Below, one piece after another: positions 34,132 through 42,117 of a stretch of DNA of 64,000 nt (positions are counted from its first letter, which is position 1; every line of letters starts with the position of its first letter). The translations under genes were made by a program, and so were the position numbers. The notes beneath the pieces were generated by a model. It was not told where the DNA came from. It worked only from the letters and a program-made list of their open reading frames with translations, and searched no databases. Where the stretch lies: positions 208,558-272,557 of the forward strand of contig DATAUW010000016.1 of the NCBI GenBank assembly GCA_036268055.1, read 5' to 3'. The stretch is from Verrucomicrobiia bacterium. GTDB lineage: Bacteria; Verrucomicrobiota; Verrucomicrobiia; Limisphaerales; Pedosphaeraceae.

Positions 34132-34167
34132 ACCGGCGTGGATGACCTCCACGCCGGTCTCGCTTTT
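34132..34167 (+). terminator. Rho-independent terminator
   Basis: A perfect 11-bp stem ACCGGCGTGGA (34132-34142) and TCCACGCCGGT (34148-34158), loop TGACC, then CTCGCTTTT. It lies 22 bases after the stop of the PstS-like gene. Confidence 0.8.
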
Positions 34168-34207
34168 GGTCGTCCCAAAAAAATTGAGTTATATTTGCTG
34201 GTAACAC

Positions 34208-35026
34208 ATGAAAGCGGCCTTGAAGATTTCCCTCCTGCTTAACGCCGGCCTGCTGGGCGCCTTGTTTTTTGCGCTGAACCGCGGCCAGAAATTGCCACCC
34301 ACCGCTGCAAATGAACCTTCTGTCCCCGCTTCGTCTTCACTTGATTCCGCCACTCCCACAACCGTTGTAGTAACTAATCTGGTCGAAAAACCTTTTCGCT
34401 GGAGCCAGCTCGAATCTTCCGATTATCGCGTTTACATCAAAAATTTGCGCGCCATCGGCTGTCCGGAACCAACCGTGTGCGACCTCGTGACTGCCGACGT
34501 GGACAGCCTCTTTGGCGAAAAATCCCGCGGCTTGGAAAAAAAAATCGCCGATCTGGCCAATGGCCCTCTGTCCGAACGATTGGCTTCCGAACCCGCTTTA
34601 AAAGCCGAACTCCTGAACCTGCCGCAGGAACAGGCCAGCCTTATCGCCTCGTTGCTGGGCATCGCGCCACCGGCCAATGTCGTCAGTATTGCTGACGCGC
34701 CAGTTCCAGTTGCGCGCGCGCGCGTCGCTCCGCAAGTCGCCCAACCCCTTTCGATGCCGCTGGTTTTTGCCGATGTGGATCTGAGTGCGCTGCATCTCGA
34801 CGATGCTCGCGTTCAAGTGATCAATAACCTGCGCCAGCAATTTCTGGACGAAGTGGGCGCCAATACCAATGCGGACCCCAATGATCCGGCTTATCTCGAG
34901 CGCTGGCGCAAAGCCCAGCCGGAAGCCGACCAGATGCTGCGCGGCATGATCGGCATCAATGCCTATCAGGCTTACGATCTGGCCGCCCATGCGAGCTGGC
35001 AACATTTGGCCAGCGTGGCTCAATAG
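34208..35026 (+). CDS. Membrane-anchored protein of unknown function
   Basis: 272 residues. A single N-terminal hydrophobic segment (LKISLLLNAGLLGALFFAL) acts as signal anchor, then a Ser/Pro/Thr linker. The segment KPFRWSQLESSDYRVYIKNLRAIGCPEPTVCDLV is a conserved motif I have seen in verrucomicrobial proteins of unknown role, with the DYRxY..NLRxIGCPE pattern. The rest is helical. It is convergent with the Sel1 gene, the two stops being 12 bases apart. Confidence 0.72.
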   Translation: MKAALKISLLLNAGLLGALFFALNRGQKLPPTAANEPSVPASSSLDSATPTTVVVTNLVEKPFRWSQLESSDYRVYIKNLRAIGCPEPTVCDLVTADVDSLFGEKSRGLEKKIADLANGPLSERLASEPALKAELLNLPQEQASLIASLLGIAPPANVVSIADAPVPVARARVAPQVAQPLSMPLVFADVDLSALHLDDARVQVINNLRQQFLDEVGANTNADPNDPAYLERWRKAQPEADQMLRGMIGINAYQAYDLAAHASWQHLASVAQ

Positions 35027-35038
35027 TTTATCCGGCGC

Positions 35039-35980
35039 TTATTTCGCTCCGGGCGCCGATACCCGCGCCACGATTTTCGCCTTGCGCCATTCTTGCGCCT
35101 GCTTGGTGGCTTCAGCGATTTGTTCGGGCGTCAATAAACCAGTCTTCGCATTGATGGCCGTCTGGCCGGACATATCCCTGAGATAATGATTCGCCAGCCG
35201 TTCACCATCCAAATTGGCGAGATAAAACCATTTGTAGGCTTCGACCGGGTCAGCCGCCACGCCCGATCCCTCCAGATACAAGCGGCCAAGATTCATTTGC
35301 GCTTTGCCGTCCAGCTTGTCGGCTCCCTCCTGGTAGCACTGCCTCGCGCGGGCTAAATCCTGCGGGATTTCCGGCGGCGCGCCGTGCTCATAAATGTAAC
35401 CCATGCCATTCGCCGCGCCAGCCTGCCCATCAGCAAACGCTTTTCCGTACCAATTCAGCGCTGCCTGGCAATCTATCGGAACCCCCGTGCCGTTGAGGTA
35501 AATATCAGCCACGGCAAATTCCGCGTCCGACTGATGTTGCTCAGCGGATTTCTTGTACCACTTAAGCGACTCCTGCGGGTCCGCCGGAACGCCGCGTCCT
35601 TCGGCGTAAATTCTTCCCATGCTAAACTGCGCTAAAGGATCGCCGTGATCGGCTGCCTTGCGATACCACGAAGCCGCGATCTCAAAATCCTGCTTCACGC
35701 CGCGGCCCTTGGCGTAATAAGAACCCAGGTCATTTTCCGCAAAGGCAAAACCCTTCTCGGCCGACCGCGTCATGTAATCCACCGCCTTGGCTTGATCCGG
35801 CGGCACGCCGGTGCCTTTGGCGTAATGCACCGCCAGGAAATAAAGCGCCGAGGCGTCGCCGTTGGTCGCCGCGCTTTGGGCGGTTTCAATCGTGAATTTG
35901 TCCTCCGCGTGAATGCCTTGCACCGCGCAAAAGCAGGCGCAACCGATCGCGAGCCACAGAGTCCGAGCATTTATCTTCAT
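35039..35980 (-). CDS. Secreted Sel1-repeat protein
   Basis: 313 residues with a signal peptide (LWLAIGCACFCAVQGIHAED). It is followed by six to seven Sel1/TPR-like repeats of 36 residues, each with the pattern A..LG..Y..G.GV..D...A..WYRKAAD (for example DLGSYYAKGRGVKQDFEIAASWYRK split over two helices). Sel1 proteins are scaffolds for protein contacts in the periplasm or cytoplasm. It stands alone, convergent to the previous gene and divergent from the one at 36289. Confidence 0.9.
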   Translation of the reverse strand: MKINARTLWLAIGCACFCAVQGIHAEDKFTIETAQSAATNGDASALYFLAVHYAKGTGVPPDQAKAVDYMTRSAEKGFAFAENDLGSYYAKGRGVKQDFEIAASWYRKAADHGDPLAQFSMGRIYAEGRGVPADPQESLKWYKKSAEQHQSDAEFAVADIYLNGTGVPIDCQAALNWYGKAFADGQAGAANGMGYIYEHGAPPEIPQDLARARQCYQEGADKLDGKAQMNLGRLYLEGSGVAADPVEAYKWFYLANLDGERLANHYLRDMSGQTAINAKTGLLTPEQIAEATKQAQEWRKAKIVARVSAPGAK

Positions 35981-36288
35981 GGTGGAATGGTTATTACCAG
36001 TCTCCTGCCGCTATTGTCATGTTACGAATTTTGAAAATAAATGGCGGGACCGTTAAGAACCTGTGGCGGAGTGTCAGATGGCGATTTTCACCGCCCTGCT
36101 ATCCAATCGAAATCGTCAAAAAGGCCAATCATTTCAGGCCGAAAACCTCCCTGCTGGAAAATCATCAGCCCATGTCCTCAAAATGCATCCGATGTCGTTT
36201 AGTTTGCTCAAGTCCGTATCGCCAAGCCAGCCCGCTCTGTCAAAATATCCGCTCAATGACGAATGAAACCAACCTACCACGCCGAACC

Positions 36289-37152
36289 ATGAAACATTTT
36301 CTCAAGACCCTGCTCGTGACCGCCGCCGTTGCTGTATTGTCTATTGGCTCCCTTCAGGCACAAAGCACTTCCACCAAGTATGACGGCGATTTGCTGATCG
36401 GCTTCACTGCCGAGACGGGCAATGATTTGATTTACGATTTGGGTCCGGCATCCGCGCTCAGTGACGGCAAGACGTGGAACCTGAGTTCGTTGCTTTCCAT
36501 TTATGACCTGACCACCGTGCAATGGGGTGTGGTCGGTTCAACGAACCTGGTCACGGCCAACGCCACCAACAAAGCCTCCTACATCACCGTTGCGCCTGGA
36601 TTTACGCCTGACCAGATACCCAACCGCTCCGCGTTTCTCTCCATCAGCAATTCCATCGTCGGCATGTACCAGCTTTTTCCTGCTGCTGGCGCTGGACAAT
36701 CCCTCTCCGTCAGTTCCATTTCTTCGGAAAGCTGGAATGAACAAACCATTAATGGTTCGCAGCCTACCGATTATCACAATCTCTATGATAACCCCAATGT
36801 CACCGGCAATACCTCGGCCAGCCTCTTCGTGGTAGGCACCAATTCCGCGCCGGTATTGGTCGGCGGATTAGCCCTCGGACTGAACGGAGTCCTCACTTTC
36901 CGGCAGCCCGGTTCTACACCTCCCACCGCGCCGCTCCTGGGCCTGGCTCGCGTCGGCAACGTCAACACGATTTCGTTCACCGCAACCAGCACCGCCACCT
37001 ACAACCTGGTTTTCACCAACCTGTCCGGCATCAATACCCCGCGCAGCACCTGGTTCCCGCTGGCCAGCCCGATCACCGGCATGAGCGGAACCACCACCTT
37101 CACCGATACCACCACCGACACCAATCGTATCTACAGCGTCAGCGCCCACTGA
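36289..37152 (+). CDS. Secreted paralogue of the PEP-CTERM protein lacking the sorting signal
   Basis: 287 residues from the ATG at 36289; the frame is open back to 36019 but that part is not protein-like. The signal peptide ends GSLQAQ. The domain beginning YDGDLLIGFTAETGNDLIYDLG, with the later SWNEQTI and DYHNLYDNP segments, matches the protein at 32204 along its length. Instead of PEP-CTERM it carries a C-terminal beta domain (TYNLVFTNLSGINT, TTFTDTTTDTNRIYSVSAH) like the end of the RCC1 protein. It is probably exported by another route. A terminator follows at 37199. Confidence 0.82.
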   Translation: MKHFLKTLLVTAAVAVLSIGSLQAQSTSTKYDGDLLIGFTAETGNDLIYDLGPASALSDGKTWNLSSLLSIYDLTTVQWGVVGSTNLVTANATNKASYITVAPGFTPDQIPNRSAFLSISNSIVGMYQLFPAAGAGQSLSVSSISSESWNEQTINGSQPTDYHNLYDNPNVTGNTSASLFVVGTNSAPVLVGGLALGLNGVLTFRQPGSTPPTAPLLGLARVGNVNTISFTATSTATYNLVFTNLSGINTPRSTWFPLASPITGMSGTTTFTDTTTDTNRIYSVSAH

Positions 37153-37198
37153 TGCCTGGCAAATAAGAACAAAAAGTTTCCCCAACCTTTCTTAACCC

Positions 37199-37232
37199 AA
37201 AGGCCGGCCGCAAAGCCGGCCTTTATTCTTTT
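37199..37232 (+). terminator. Rho-independent terminator
   Basis: A perfect 10-bp stem AAAGGCCGGC (37199-37208) and GCCGGCCTTT (37215-37224), loop CGCAAA, followed by ATTCTTTT. It lies 46 bases after the stop of the gene at 36289. Confidence 0.85.
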
Positions 37233-37237
37233 CAAGA

Positions 37238-37742
37238 CACAGTCTGCCGCCAATCCCAATAAGGGAGGGCGAGCGTACCCGCGAGCCGTAACTAAAAAAA
37301 TACCCACGCCCCCGTAAGCCGCACGATTGAACCTAAACTATTCTTCTTCTCCCTCTCCTCCAATTCAGTTGCAAGAGAGGCGGAGTGAGCTTGCGCTCAT
37401 TGAGAAAAACCATAGCGTCAGTCTATGGCGCCAATTCCAAGAAAGGGAGGGCGAGCGTACCCGCGAGCCGTAACTAAAAAAAATACCCTCACCCCCCGCG
37501 AGCCGCACGATCAAACCTAAACTATTCTTCTTCTCCCTCTTCTGCAATTCAGTTGCAGGAGAAGCGGAGTGAGCTTGCGCTCATTGAGAAAACTATAGCG
37601 TCAGTCTATGGCGTCAATTCCAAGAAAGGGAGGGCGAGCGTACCCGCGAGCCGTGACTAAAAAAAACCCTCACCCTCCGCGAGCCGCACGATTGAACTAA
37701 ACTATTCTTCTCCCTCTCCGCCGCCGCCAGCGGGGGAGAGGG
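37238..37742. repeat. Tandem array of a roughly 183-bp intergenic repeat
   Basis: Units start at about 37261, 37441 and 37624 (GGG anchors at 37263, 37445, 37628; periods 182 and 183). The tail of an earlier unit is visible at 37238-37260. The third unit breaks off near 37711 into a GC-rich hairpin (CCCTCTCC 37712-37719 with GGAGAGGG 37735-37742). Each full unit has a conserved head (GGGAGGGCGAGCGTACCCGC...), the tract CTAAACTATTCTTCTTCTCC, and two hairpins; CCATAG/CTATGG in unit 1 becomes CTATAG/CTATGG in unit 2 and still pairs. No gene is present between 37153 and 37792. The head also occurs at 3375. Confidence 0.85.
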
Positions 37743-37792
37743 CCGGGGAGAGGTGGTCCCCTCATCCTCCCCCACGCACCCTCAAATTCATT

Positions 37793-40700
37793 TTACTGTG
37801 GCGGCAAAATAACCGTCACCCGGCTAACCCACCGGGCGAGCACAGGCAATTTCCTCTTCTTCAAATCATCATCGCTGGAAGTCGTGTCGGCCGTCGCCGT
37901 CGTTTGATCCTTGGCATCCGCCGTCGCCGTGCCCGCGGCAGATTGCGCCGTGCTGGTCGCCGCCGCCGTGGTTCCCAGCGTGGATTGCGCCGCCCCGCCG
38001 TTGACGGAAACATTTTGGCCCAGGACACTCGCCGAAACATTCGCTCCACCTACGCTCGCTCCGCTGATGCCGATCACCGTTCCCGAAACACTTCCCCCCG
38101 CCGCCACCGTGGCCGATCCCGCTGAGAGCAGTGTGCCGCTGAAACTGCCGGTCGTATTTATCGTTGAGTTCTGGCTGGAGATGATTGTTCCCCCGACGTT
38201 GCCTTGGGCAGTGATATTCACCGTGCCGCCGATTAGCCCGGAAGTCCCAAGATCAATATTCCCTGGAATGGCGGGAGTGTCGCCCATCGCCGGTGTGCCC
38301 GCCACTAAAGTGATCGTCGGGCCGCCAGCGACGTCGCCGCCCAAAGCCAACTGCAAAATTCCCGCCGTATCGCCATGGATATTCCCGCGCGGTGTCTCCA
38401 CAGTGATGTCGCCCGGCAGTGAGACCCCGCCTTGCGCGCTCAAACTGTCCGGCAGGGAGGTGGCCACAATGCCGCTGCCATATATCTGATCGGAAATGCT
38501 GTTGGGCGTGCCGCTTGAATCTTTGGAGACCAATGGCACATACACGTAGTTATTACCGCCGCTACCCACCTCCACATCGCCGTGGGTCGAGGTCACACTG
38601 ACGGCGCCACCGTTATACGCCGCGATGCGCGAACCGTTGATGTTCACATCACCAAAAGCCGACACACTCACGTCACTGTGTCCGCTGGTAAAAATGCCGT
38701 AGGCCAGTTGCGTGCCGGTCGTAATAAAAAAGTCCTGCGAACCTAAATCCAATTCACCTCCGGTGCTGGTCACATTCACGTCACCGCCATACGTCGAAGC
38801 AATGCGCGAAGTCAGCATGGACAAATTACCGGTGACCGTCACATCCACCTCCGCGCCCACGGGCGTGTAAGGCGTCAACGTCGAATAATCCACGCCGCTC
38901 GCCTGCGTGCCGTTGCCGATCCCCCACGACATGATTCCCGGCGAATCGCCCAGTTCAATGGAACCGGCGTTGATCGTGAAAGTTCCCGGACCGCCGATTT
39001 GAAAGCCCGATGCCGGCGTCGTCGGCACTTTCGAACTGTCCGTCACCAACTGGGAAATCACCGAGCCCGGCACGAACGTATAAGTCATCGTCTCTAGCTT
39101 GCCGTCGGTTGTGAAAAGCGGATTGCCGTTGGCGTCAATTTTCAGCACGGTAAAAGATCCGTTTTCCAGCGCCATGATTTGTGACGCGCTCAGCACGGAA
39201 AGATTGCCGTTGAAACCGATGCGCTGGCTGCCCGAGGTTGGATCGTAAATGAACCCTGGGTTCGCTCCCAGCGCGTAACGCGATTGCACCTGGGGAAACA
39301 AAAGGTAACTCGCGCGCAACACATCCTTCAGCGCCGCCGTCGAGGTAAACGTATTGACGTTCAAATTCATCACGCTCGGATCCACCGCCAGTTCAAACAC
39401 CGAGTCCCACATCAAGGGCTGAAGCGGATTGGCGCTGATGATCGCCGAGTCCAGGTTTTCAAAAGTAAGGCTGGGCGTATTATAAATTTGCCCGTGGACA
39501 GTGACAATCGTGTTGTCGCCGGTGTGCAGGTTTTCCCCGATGAAACTCGAGTTGTTCATGTCTCCATCCACCGTCAACACCGTTTCTTTGTCCGTGTAAA
39601 AAGTGATGTTGTCCGCGTCGCCCGCCACCGTGATCTCCACCGGCTGCTTGTTGTTCAACTGCGGTGGCGTTGCCGCATGGTCATTGGAGAGGAACGCGCC
39701 GTCGGTCCATTGCGTAGCGCCGCTGTCGGACATCTCGAGATAATTATTATTGCCCTGGATGCTCCCGCCGCTCTTGACGTTGATGTTCAAATTTCCGTCT
39801 GCCGAAGGAAATAAAATCACCGGCACATCCAGCGTGAGCCCCGACGAACTCGCCGGCCCACCCATCAAACCCGTTTCAATCGTCAAGCTCGGCGGAAAAA
39901 TCACCGGCACCGGGGCCTCTGACGGACGCGGCCCGCCGCCCGTGATCTCAACAAACAAACCCGCCTCCAAATCCACCGACGCCGTCGGCGTATAATCAAA
40001 ATTATGATAACTGACAAACGTGCCTGCCGCACCGCTGTCATTGAAAATGCCGTTCGGATTGCGCACCTCGCGCAAATAAATATATCCCTTCGGCGCATTG
40101 ACCGTCCAACTGCCATTGACCAGGCTCAAATCAAAATCCCCATTCTTCGTCACCGGCGCGCCAATATTCCCCCCCGTGGACGTGATCATCCCCGTGCCAT
40201 TGGCCACGACATAATGACCAGAAATACTCTGCCCCGCCGTGATCGTCACGTTCCCGCCGCCAAAAGCCCCCGTGCCCGCGTCCGAACGCGAAACACTGTT
40301 GTCATAATCCGCCTGCGTCGGCAAATAACTGGCCACCGACCCGTTGATCGCGTCAATCGTCACGCTGCCACCCGCCGCCGTGCTGATCCCGCCCAGCGTT
40401 GGAGAAACCGTATAATAAGGCGGCGGCGCCACCGTGCCGCGGTTGCGGACGCTGGTGAAAACAAATCCCGCCGGGTCAATGCCCGTATTCACATTGCCAA
40501 AATCCGCCGTCACATTGATCGCTCCGCCCCCAAGCGTGCGAATGGCCCCCGTATTCACCAGCACGTCATTGGCAGAGTTAAGAGTGATGCTGCCGTTTTG
40601 CGTTTGTAGAAACCCGCTGCCATTCAAATAAATTCCATCCGTATTAGCCGTCGTGGGGCGCGACGTAAGGTTCTGCGGCCCCGCCGTAAAATCAAAACTC

Positions 40701-42037
40701 CAATTATTCCCCGCCTGAATCCCCGCCTTGTCATCCACCACAATACTTCCCCCCGCCGTCAACGTCAGGCTCGCCGTCGGGTCCTTGCTCGCCGGCAAGA
40801 TCCAGTCCGTAGCCACCTCAATCCCATCTGAAGCGCTCAACGAAATGTGCGATAGCGAACCCGAACTGATCAACGTGTTCAGCGAATTGACATTGAGCGT
40901 CAGCGTCGTGGCGCTGCCGCTGCTCGGCGGATCGTCAGCGTTCACCGTGCCGCTGGAATTATCCCCCGTGGACGACAACTTGATTTCCTGCGGATCAATG
41001 AACATCGTCGCCGCCAGAAAACCATTCGCCGCCTCCCCGTGGATTTGCGTTTGCAAGTCATCGAACTGCTGCGCGGAAATTTCAATATGCCCGCCGTCGC
41101 CGCCCTGCGCGCCGCCCGAAACCTCAATCCTCGAAGTCGCGCTATCGGAATATTGATTGGCCGATTGCAGCGTCACACTCCCGGCATCGCTCACGCCCTG
41201 CGTGTCGCCCTTGGCCGAAATCACCGAGCCCGAACCTATATTGAGACTGTCGCTGGCCACCAATTCAATCACCCCATTGACCTCGCGCACCGAATTGGCT
41301 TGCACCAACCCGCCCTGATTCACGACTTGCGCGCGCATCTCGATCGTCCCCGCGTCAGCGATAAGTTTCCCTTGGTTGTCCACCGAGCCTTGGGGAAGTG
41401 TGACCGTCGCCGAAAGCCCACGCCCATCCGGTCGCTCCGAGAGCATCACCTGTTGCCCCGCGTAAAGCCCGATGTTCCCCTGCGGCGCGGAAATGCTGCC
41501 GTAATTTTCAATCTTATCGGCAATCAGAAAAGCCGGGCAACCCGTCCCCACATTGATCTGCCCATAATTAATAATGCTCGCGGTCGGCGGCGGCGCGCTG
41601 AACGACCAGGCTCCGCCATCGGAAAGATCGGGCATGGGAATCGGCGACGTCGTCATCATCAAACCATGCGTCGTGATCGAAGCCTGCCCGCCGATATAAA
41701 AACCCGCTTGGTTTTGCAAAATCACGTAACCATTGGCATTCAGCGAACCCAGAATCTGCGAAGGATTGGAATCATGGATTTGGTTCCACACCACGGACGA
41801 ACTGGAAGGCTGCACGAACGTCGTCGTCTCGCCCAAACCGATGTTGAAGGATTGCCAGTTGATGAACGCGTGGTCGGATGTCTGGATCGTCAGCTTGGAA
41901 CCCGAAGTGTTAAACGTCGCCGAACCTTGCGCCACCGAGCCGCCAACTGGATTCGCCTGCGCCGGACGACCCGCGAAACCGCAGATCACGGCCACACCGA
42001 ATATTCCGGGCCATCGGCGCAATGAACGAGTGGACAT
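37793..42037 (-). CDS. Two-partner secretion exoprotein (TpsA, filamentous haemagglutinin-like)
   Basis: 1414 residues from the ATG at 42037 (AGGAA upstream). The signal peptide ends RPAQAN. A TPS/haemagglutination-activity domain follows (about 30-280: VAQGSATFNTSGSKLTIQTSD, then IHDSNPSQILGSLNANGYVILQNQ), which TpsB recognises. The long middle is beta-helical, made of short G-rich strands (GSVTLQSANQ, GGNVTITAGQS, DVNVTSTGGELDLGS). The C-terminus has an Ala/Thr-rich linker and the end motif KKRKLPVLARWVSRVTVILPP, seen at the end of related proteins. It is a probable adhesin or matrix protein, cotranscribed with tpsB 80 bases upstream. Confidence 0.92.
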   Translation of the reverse strand: MSTRSLRRWPGIFGVAVICGFAGRPAQANPVGGSVAQGSATFNTSGSKLTIQTSDHAFINWQSFNIGLGETTTFVQPSSSSVVWNQIHDSNPSQILGSLNANGYVILQNQAGFYIGGQASITTHGLMMTTSPIPMPDLSDGGAWSFSAPPPTASIINYGQINVGTGCPAFLIADKIENYGSISAPQGNIGLYAGQQVMLSERPDGRGLSATVTLPQGSVDNQGKLIADAGTIEMRAQVVNQGGLVQANSVREVNGVIELVASDSLNIGSGSVISAKGDTQGVSDAGSVTLQSANQYSDSATSRIEVSGGAQGGDGGHIEISAQQFDDLQTQIHGEAANGFLAATMFIDPQEIKLSSTGDNSSGTVNADDPPSSGSATTLTLNVNSLNTLISSGSLSHISLSASDGIEVATDWILPASKDPTASLTLTAGGSIVVDDKAGIQAGNNWSFDFTAGPQNLTSRPTTANTDGIYLNGSGFLQTQNGSITLNSANDVLVNTGAIRTLGGGAINVTADFGNVNTGIDPAGFVFTSVRNRGTVAPPPYYTVSPTLGGISTAAGGSVTIDAINGSVASYLPTQADYDNSVSRSDAGTGAFGGGNVTITAGQSISGHYVVANGTGMITSTGGNIGAPVTKNGDFDLSLVNGSWTVNAPKGYIYLREVRNPNGIFNDSGAAGTFVSYHNFDYTPTASVDLEAGLFVEITGGGPRPSEAPVPVIFPPSLTIETGLMGGPASSSGLTLDVPVILFPSADGNLNINVKSGGSIQGNNNYLEMSDSGATQWTDGAFLSNDHAATPPQLNNKQPVEITVAGDADNITFYTDKETVLTVDGDMNNSSFIGENLHTGDNTIVTVHGQIYNTPSLTFENLDSAIISANPLQPLMWDSVFELAVDPSVMNLNVNTFTSTAALKDVLRASYLLFPQVQSRYALGANPGFIYDPTSGSQRIGFNGNLSVLSASQIMALENGSFTVLKIDANGNPLFTTDGKLETMTYTFVPGSVISQLVTDSSKVPTTPASGFQIGGPGTFTINAGSIELGDSPGIMSWGIGNGTQASGVDYSTLTPYTPVGAEVDVTVTGNLSMLTSRIASTYGGDVNVTSTGGELDLGSQDFFITTGTQLAYGIFTSGHSDVSVSAFGDVNINGSRIAAYNGGAVSVTSTHGDVEVGSGGNNYVYVPLVSKDSSGTPNSISDQIYGSGIVATSLPDSLSAQGGVSLPGDITVETPRGNIHGDTAGILQLALGGDVAGGPTITLVAGTPAMGDTPAIPGNIDLGTSGLIGGTVNITAQGNVGGTIISSQNSTINTTGSFSGTLLSAGSATVAAGGSVSGTVIGISGASVGGANVSASVLGQNVSVNGGAAQSTLGTTAAATSTAQSAAGTATADAKDQTTATADTTSSDDDLKKRKLPVLARWVSRVTVILPPQ

Positions 42038-42099
42038 AAAAATAAAATTCCTGCGCAAAAAATTTAAGTCTCCGTCAACCCCGCCGCAATGCGATTGCT

Positions 42100-42115
42100 G
42101 TGACATTTGGGTTAC
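42100..42115. promoter_or_regulatory. GTNAC-N6-GTNAC element before tpsA
   Basis: GTGAC ATTTGG GTTAC, just after the tpsB stop and 63 bases before the tpsA ATG. In the gene's direction it reads GTAAC CCAAAT GTCAC, with the same CCAAA core as the site before the porin gene. Confidence 0.45.
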
Positions 42116-42117
42116 AA

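Noticed and set aside
32905..34152. Minus-strand open frame of 415 codons across the PstS-like gene
   Set aside because: It is a shadow frame (Gly/Arg/Ala/Glu-rich, no signal peptide, no family) opposite a gene with a signal peptide, terminator and homology.
36019..36288. Upstream extension of the protein at 36289
   Set aside because: The 90 residues before the ATG at 36289 lack protein character, and the signal peptide begins exactly at that ATG.
37238..37742. CRISPR array
   Set aside because: The repeats are long (about 183 bp), directly adjacent without unique spacers, and no cas genes are near.
41039..42025. Long plus-strand open frame of 328 codons antisense to tpsA
   Set aside because: It mirrors the tpsA coding strand, is very rich in Arg, His and Ile in a pattern expected from reading a GC-rich gene backwards, and has no recognisable domain.
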